From contig JAFMSR010000006.1 in the NCBI GenBank assembly GCA_022818135.1, positions 33,458,997-33,522,996 of the forward strand: a DNA stretch of 64,000 bases, written 5' to 3'. The DNA is from Saxidomus purpurata. Lineage: Eukaryota; Mollusca; Bivalvia; Venerida; Veneridae. A model generated the notes under the pieces. It did not search any database. It worked only from the letters and a program-made list of their open reading frames with translations, and was not told where the DNA came from. Positions 15,001 through 24,300 of this stretch are shown in pieces. The translations under genes and the position numbers were made by a program. Position 1 is the stretch's first letter; each line of letters begins with the position of its first letter.

Positions 15001-18000
15001 ATCTGCATGCGTCAAATCATTCTCTATGCTCGTACCCTCTGTCAAATTGTACTTCTTTCCAAAGGTGAGAAAGAACTCTTTACTTCGTAAAGTGACTTCA
15101 ATTCCTCGAAGAGATACCGGCACAGAGAAGTTATTAACCTTGACAAACACGATGCCAAGTGTGTAAATAATATCGTGATTAGAGTTCAGCCTGTACCACT
15201 CGGATGTTGAGGTTAGGTGTATATCAATGTCATTTCCATCTGTACACTGAACAAGACTGACAGCAAAACAGGCTTTAGGAAGGAGTTGTTTCGGGATCTG
15301 TAGACGCTCGAATACTGTAACAGCCTCTTCTTTATGAAAAAGAAACCATCTTATTCTAGCATTAAAATACATTTGTATAATCATTTATTTTTTTGTTAAC
15401 TAACTGGTATGAACCAGTTTCTGCCAGACCACCCTATGGAAAACTCTGGGCCCAAACAAAAATCGTTGAAAATAGGGAACTTTGTCCATGAATTAAAGTA
15501 CTATTTGCTTTAAAACCTATGCTGAATGTTGTACCATTTTAAATCTAGACCATACTTTTCTATGTGTACCTATTTAAATAAATGATGCTCCTATTTACGA
15601 TGATGTCATTTTGTTCGTTTCGTACAATGGATAAAACAAATACCTTTCAAACATGAAAATCCATCGCTTTCAAGTTCTACACCCTCGGAGCAACTGCACG
15701 CAAAAGTGCCAATGGTATTTACGCAAATGTCCTGACAACCTCCATTCGACAAATCACACTCATTGATATCTGAACATAAATAAGAATCAGTTTAACAATA
15801 GAAGAGTAAATAATTTTAATGATGATTATAAGAACAAGAAGAATGCTAACAATGATAATAATAAAAACATATTTGTAACGATGATAATATCAAAGGATAT
15901 TGTTCACATGCAAATACATGTATGTTATCTATCATTTGCATATCCATATCCTGCTTAAACAAATGAGCTAGAGGTAGCCACACATTCATTAGAGTAAGCC
16001 ATAAAGGAAAGCTCGCGGTAATTCAGACTCTTACAAAATCGCAGATCCACTTAACGTCGCCCTGGATATAACAAACACATCAATCTTATGAGTGAACGAT
16101 TACATTTGTGTTCATCACCATAATGAGCAAGTAATTTGACAAACAAAATCTCAAAGCACTTGCTCAAGCTACCCTCTCCCACTCCATCTCCCTCCACCCA
16201 TATGAACCGTCAAGGTAGCAACACTGTCAATACTGTGCGACCAAACAAAAATTCGACCAAAGAAAAGAAACTATTCGACAGAATGATTGACGATGTATTT
16301 ACAGAAGCCTTAAGGAGTTCTAGTTCATTTTCAAACACCTATGTCATTCATTTTATTGTTTCTAGTATGTACCGTAACTATATATTTTTCAAATGAAAAT
16401 AAAAAAAGTATTGCCTACGTTTGAAAGTTTTAAGCATTATTTGCAGATAAGAATAAATATAGAGAAAGAAATAGCTTTCATACAAAACAAGATCGAACAA
16501 CATGCCAGGAAGTGGTCTTTTTTGAAAACAATATTGAAAATAACAGAATATAGATTTTTTCACTTACAAAAGGTTGTCATAGACATGACTTTTCAAAAAG
16601 CATATCAAAATGAAAATAAATGAAATTATGTTGTATGAAAACGATCTAGAAAGACAAAAATCCCATCTTCTTTTTTTTAAAGCATACTTATAGATCTTTT
16701 TATAGCTTTTTTGAACAAAGAACGCAACCAGTTTACAAAAAAGAGATCTTTATTGCACTTTTGAAATCTATGAATAATTAAAGATATTATTGATTACATT
16801 GTTAAATATATTGTGTACAATAAAGATTTGAAAATAAATGATAAAAACAACACTCTATTTTCCGAATTATGCTGGCTATAAAATTTGCGAACGTAATTGT
16901 TTACTTTGACTTGGACATAGAAATAAAGTGAACTATCCTAAATGATTTAAAATCAAGTATGAAGAACACTTATATAACCGGCAAAAGCAGATGTAGATCA
17001 GACCGAAAGTACGAGAATTTCTTGTATGTTTCAAAATCTAACGCAGTTATTGACCTAACGTCATTTATGATTGGTTGCGTCGCGTAAGTTTGCGACTATA
17101 AAATAATGTCTATATAGCCGCGTGAATTTGACATTTGCGACCGTATATACGGTTTTAATGATCGCAAACTGTTTTAACAGCTCGAGTTAACGCCGTCGTC
17201 GTTAAGAATATTTGCAACCATTAAAAACCGTATATACAGTCGGAAATATCAAAATTACAAAAACGTTAAGCCTATAGTGAAAATACATTACCAGTCACAT
17301 TATTTTATTAACAGTAAATCGATACCTGTCTGACAATGAAGCCCGGTAAAACCTGTTACACAGGCACACGAAAACGAGCCCAGACCGTCGATACAGGAGC
17401 CTCCATTTTGACAAGTAACAACTTCACAGTCGTCTGCATCTAGTTTTTATTTCAAAGAAAAATATATGTGATGACATATGTCAATTATACTTTATATACG
17501 CTTTCTCGTCCATTGTAATTTCAATAGGTTAACATGCATAAATAGTACAATACGCGAAGGGATCATTTGTAGATAGAGAAGGTTTTATTTAAGAGTGAGT
17601 AAGTATCAAATAAATGTTTGTGAAATTGGCATAATGGATGACAATCAAAAATTATGTAATCATTATACATGTAAAAACCTACCAATGCAAGTTTTATCAT
17701 CGTGATCAAGAGAGTATCCGTTGTTACAACTGCAGCTGTATAAACCATCTGAATTGGTACATATCTGACTGCATCCAGACGTTTGTTCAGCACATTCATC
17801 GATGTCTTTGAATAGAAAATAGACAGATTAGCAGAAATGCAAGTACATTTAAATACAAACGGACTACTAGCAACTTAGAGCATTGAAATTGATCCCCTAC
17901 CGCCCGGTTTCACCACCCCTATACTTTTGTCACCAGAGTACATCTAGTGCCTTACAGCAATCGTACAAAATGTATGGTTGTTACTTTTGTCACCAGAGTA

Positions 18001-21000
18001 CATCTAGTGCCTTACAGCAATCGTACAAAATGTATGGTTGTTATCCGAGCATGTTCTAAACATATAAAATGTTTGCTTATCAGCCTTATAATATACAAGA
18101 TATAAATGTTTGCCATGTGGAAATCGCGTACATGTCTACGTTTGGATTGTTGTACATTTATTCCTGAGCGTTGTTACCTGTAATATATAGAATATTCTTA
18201 CAACATAGCCTGAAATTTACAAATTAATGCATGGTCTATTTGCAAAGTTTATTGTATATATTTGCTCTCAACATAATAGTGAAACATTATATAAATTCTT
18301 TGTAAAAGTGTCTCATACAAGTTTACCGTAAATATTTGGAACAACATTTAGACTATAGCTATCTTGTTTTTTATAATGGACGGTGCTAAAAGTTAAAATT
18401 GTTATGTGCTCATACGTATTTTCTATTTTTCACTTGACTAAAAAGCAGATTTTCCTTATACACTCTAACAAAACTTATTTATTCTCAAAGAAAGTTGATC
18501 CTCTAAATCGACCGCAGATTACACATTCAAAGAAATCAAAGCGACCTTCGTGCGGAAAAGAGATATCGTGCTCAAAGATTAAAAAACTGAATGGTAAGTC
18601 TACCTTTTAATCCACCTTACTTACCAAGCTACACATGAATAGTAAATATATATATTTTAAATCGTGATTTGTATTGTGACTTTTCAGTACAAACAAAAGA
18701 CGCTACCTTAACATAACATACTACAAACCATATAATGTTTCGTCCCGAAAACACCAAACCGTTTTATTCTGCCCTAGGTTGGGAACGCAAAACGTCCTTT
18801 TCTCTGTGTTTCAGTTTAACAACATTCATCTATACATATACACCGTAGATATCACATTTGAATAGTATGATTAAGATTGTGAACGAACCTTGACATTCAT
18901 TTCTGGTTAAACTGCTTCCTTCTACCATTCTGTACCCGCTGAAACACTCACATCTGTAGGAACCAACTTGATTTATGCAGATGTGATCGCAGTTGCCATT
19001 GCTTACATCACACTCATCCAAATCTGTGAAATTTATATGTAACAAGTTGATGGAGTATTGTCATGCAATACAAAGTCCCTAACCGAATATGATGGGATGA
19101 GAACATAGGTTAGGTTTAATGAAAATCATTCAAAGGGTTTTGGGGGTAGATTCTTAGACTAGTTAAGCGGTTCCAAAAACACGACATGATAACGTTAAGT
19201 TATATGGGGGCTGCTGTCCAAATACCTCCGCTCGTAACATTGGGGGGCTGCTGTCCCCAAACCCTTGCTTTTTTATTTCTAGGAAACGTTATCCAAAACA
19301 TCCAAAACATACCTTAAAACAATAATCCTTATCAATGTGTACCGCTTAACTGGAATCTATCCAAGGGGCACTTCCAGCACAGTAAACTCCGAATATAACA
19401 AATCCCGATAAAACGAAAATCCGGATATAAGGAACAAATTTTCTTTGCCCGTGTTCTTTTCTTTCTTTATTTCATATGAAAATGTTATATGGCTATAACA
19501 AATACCGGGTGTAAGGAATACATTTCAATGGTCCCAAGGAGTTTTTTATAACCGGAGTTTACTGTATATCGGTCCCCAAAACATATCATTATAACGTCAA
19601 ATTTTATAGAGGATGTCCAACTGACACACCTTTGTGGTATGGGCTACACTTGTTTGAAGTTATCAGTGTATGAAAGTTACAGACCGGAAACGAAATTTTG
19701 GTATATAACCCTACATTACAGGTTTTGAGCCCAATGTTAACCTTCAACTTCAAGGTAGCCCTCAATGTGTGGTACATGACGCATCCTTAAGGTATAGGTA
19801 ACAGTTGTATGAAGTTATCTGAAAAGTCAGTGTAAACATGTAGAAGGTAGACTCGAAGTACTGGTATATAGCCAAATATTACAGGTTTTTAACCCTAAAG
19901 GTGACCTTGACTTTCAAGGTAGCTCCCTGGGTGTGGTGCACGACACATCCTTACGTCATGAGCAACAACTGTGTGAAGTTATTAGAAAATACATATAGAA
20001 GTTACAACCCGGACACGAAATGCTGACGGACGGACAGACAGACGGATGCCCACAAATTTCTACACATTTCTACCCTTAGGTGGTATTTTCCATTGTATTT
20101 TTTGGACTCCTTGAGACCACATAACTCAAAAGCAAAGTACTATAAATGACCTCACTAACCCTAAACATTAGGTGGAATGATTGACCACGGAATGAACGAG
20201 TATGCACTTATCCAGACGTACTTTGTGAATTTACCCCTTTGATCTTTTTTTTATCTTTTTCAACGCAAAATATAAACCGTAATCCTCACCATTTTATAAT
20301 TTACCTCGAATAACGGAATAAACTCAAGCAACTTCATAATGCTAACATTCATATACATAGACACCGTATATATCACATTTGAAAAGCATGATTAAGATTG
20401 AAAACGAACCTTGACATTCATTTCTGGTTATACTGCTTCCGTCTACCATTCTGTAACCGCTAAAACACTCACAACTGTAGGAACCAATTTGATTTATACA
20501 GATGTGATCGCAGTTGCCATTGTCTACGTCACACTCATCCAAATCTGTGAAATATATGTATAATTACTGCAACATTTAGAAATTTTTTTAATGTAATTTC
20601 AAATATTTATCAATAGATGACATAATAGAATATTTTTGCACGTAACTTATTTAGTAAAACAGATTTGACACAATTATGCATTCTGTTCATGTATAAGACA
20701 AACTTGAATAAGTAAAACAAAATGATAATGATCAATGCTGAAGATTGTGAAAAGGATTTCGGCAATGACGGTGATGATCGTTTATTGTAAGATTTAGATT
20801 TCTGTTAAAATAATGCGCTGAAGAAGAAACTGTGCCATATGTAAAACTCACGCTAAAACAGAGAAGTAAACGAATTTCTGTAAATGATGTTTTTCTTTCC
20901 TAAAATCTGAATGTGTGATGGTTAAAAGGGTAAATTGTCATTTACGACGCAAGATGAGAAAAGGATGCGGTCTTTGTAGACTGCATTTTGAATTCTGCCA

Positions 21001-21325
21001 ACATGATGGAATAACCTCAAAGTCTGTGGACGGTATCAAACCTAAAAAGTAAAGCCATCAACGTCTTATTCAATCTCCGTTTCGCATTGACAGGTATAAA
21101 GGCCTGGTATATTTTGGCAATACATTTTAAATCACATATCCGTTTTAAAATACTGGTCACCGCATATGAATTGAATCCTTTCTTCGTTGCTAAAAGCCAA
21201 CACGAAAAAGAACAAACCCTCTGCTATAATATTTTAATCGTTACAGTAAAATTGACTATATGTTGACGAATATGCCATCTAAACTGTCTAAAAGGCAATG
21301 CCAGTGGTATCCCACCACCACCCCC

Positions 21326-21397
<72 letters not shown>

Positions 21398-24300
21398 AAA
21401 AGTAATACAGTTCTTTTCATTTTCATGCAGATGAGCATTGAGCATGTTGTGTCCTATGCTGAACCTGAATAGAATAACTTGTTCCCATCCATCTAGAAGA
21501 TGGTAGTCATCTTGCTGCGTCCTCGTTCTTGTAAGAGTCTTTATCGTCGTCAGCTTTTCTTTATAAGCGTTTCTGTATATTAACTAGTCGCCTCTAAATT
21601 CTTATTTTGCCGATTTGTCTTCAATATGATTGTCATGAACACTACTGTGTATTCACTGAAGGGACACTTTCCGCTTCTCGTTGAGTCTGCTAAGTTCTTT
21701 GTCAAAGGATGGTATTTTGAAGTTAGCCAATGCTTCCAAGACTGCTAGATCGTCTGTCAATATGACCATCTAATCACAGACATCAGTTAACTCTTCAACA
21801 TCTTTCGATACCTTTATGATGTCTTCTTCTTCTGCCTTGTAGTTGGTACAGTGCTTTCATGTAGGTATACAAACTCTCTCTGACCAACCAGTCGTGTGCA
21901 TTATGTAAATACCAGCACAAACATCTGGTTAATTGGCTGAGGAAGCGCCGTTAGTGTACACATAAATCTAAATCTGTGATGGATAGTATTCCAAGCTCGA
22001 GGCTTTTGTCATGGATTATAAAACTATTTTCATCTTTGCATTTGCTTGTTGAAGTTTAATGTCTTTTCCTTGAGAGGAATATGTTTTGACCACTCGCCAG
22101 CCTTCCAATAGCTGATCTTGAAGATCCTTTAAGTCATGACTCTAGACTTGTTCGTGGTCTCTCCCGGACCCTCGAAAAATACACTTACTTGCAGCTTTCA
22201 AGATCATTGGCGTCTTTCGCGACCTGATTGTTATATTTGCCATTTATACATATATTTCAGCAGAGATCATCGGTCCGTTCCTTGTATGACCCCAGTTTGA
22301 CTTCTTGTAGTCCCATAGAGGGAAGCATGGCCATTCACTGATTTTGTACTACGTTGTTAGGTAAAGAGGACGGTAGTAACTTCCTCAAAGTTGTTCGCCT
22401 ACTTTCCTTATGACAAGACTGTACATGTATTCTGTGCAGAAACCAAGGTCAAGAGTAGAAATGGTGTACCAGCGCCTAAAGTAGAATGTATGTTTATCAT
22501 CAGGGTCAGCATCAGGATAATTTTGCTAGACTTCAAAATCTTTTACAAAATTGTCTATCTGGTCATACCGGTATCCCAAATCTGAGAGTGGCCGTTAAAT
22601 TCACCTATGGTAAGATGGCTGGTGTCCTTAAACTGAACGGAGTCCAAGTACAGAGGTTTACCGTTTGGGTAGTACACGCTGACAATATTCATCACCTTGT
22701 CGCTCAGTCTAAGACTCAGAACCTGGTATTCGGAGTCATCTATGTGCATACTGGTTTGCACTTCACCAATAATGTTGACTATCAGTGTACAAATTCATAT
22801 TTTTGCCTTTTTAAACTGTTGCAACGGTAGCCTCTGGCCTTGAAGGACGTTGCCTTTCAGATTATCAATAAAAAATGGATAATTGTTTAGCATACACAAT
22901 TAAATACAAACTAGTCTATTGGAGTACGCATAAAAATCCCCATATGCGAAATACGCTCAATTAAACGATGATTTAAACTCGTTTTGATGTGAACTCGTTT
23001 TCAAAATTCCAAATTAAACTATCTTTATGTGGGGAAGGACTGACAGTATTAAAATTGCAATTATTGATAGGGGATTTATCCCGATGCGAAGCGCCTTTCG
23101 CACCGGAAAATTCCAAGAGAGGGTAACGCCTACATGCATTTATTTGTCTTTGTAATCTGCATTAACTAACAAATATGTTTCCGCGAGGACCGGTTCCGGT
23201 TTAAGGGCAACTTTCCGGATAAAGGTGCCGAATTAATCGTTTTCTAACTTAGTTTAAAGTTAAAGTTAAGATGTGTAACAAAACTGTGAAAACAATTTTT
23301 GTGAGTTCAATCAGTTTGTCGCTCAGTCAAGGAAAGTTCGAAAGGTGTACAACTGCCTTAATGTAATTACAAATTATCTCCCCTTGTACATTAAAATATA
23401 AATTCACCATTCAGATACTCTAGTTTGAAACATCATATATTATTTTTTGAAGAAAGATTCTTTTGCTATTTGCAGTGAATTTAAAGTATAAAGGATAAAT
23501 CCCCGTTCATAATTTATAGTTTGTTTTGCCCAAAATATACATCGTCGAAATGCTTTCGCAAAATAAGAGCAAGTTAAAATCTCAATGTGTTGTTTATTAT
23601 TCAAAGAAATAAAAATAAGCTTTATCTCAATCTTCTATGGGGGTTGACGACCGCATCGAAATGTGAAAATTCGTGCTTTATGAACAATACATACCTTCAC
23701 ATAACTTGCCGTCCACAGCAATGGCATAGTTTGCCTCACACGAACATGTGTATGACCCAACAGTATTTGTACAAAAATGGGCACATCCTGATTCACCAAG
23801 AGTACATTCATTCATATCTGAAATAAAATAATAATCTTCTTGCCTTCTTAATGATATTACTTATTTTTAAACTATACAATTATTCAAGTATTTTATATGA
23901 GACAAACAGTAGTAGTTTCATTGAAAATCAATAGACATACTAATTCTGTAGTATTCAACAGTCATTAACTGAAGTAAAGACTTCAGCGACATATCTTCTA
24001 ATGTGTTTTCAGATCTTTAGTAGATAAACATGCAATTTCATAACACGTTACCGGAGCAGGTCCTTCCATCTGTGTTTAACTTGTAGCCGTTGCTGCAGTC
24101 GCAAGTAAAGGATCCTATGTTGTTGTTGCAAACTTGCTCACAGCCGCCGTTCTTTATCAGGCATTCGTTCAAATCTTAGAAAAACATTTTGCCAGGTTCA
24201 GTTTGTAATATGCCGTTATGTTATGATACAAACACCAATTCCATTGCAAAAAAGGTCGCTACTCAATTACGAGTTAATGTGAAACTAGAACAGCAAAATT

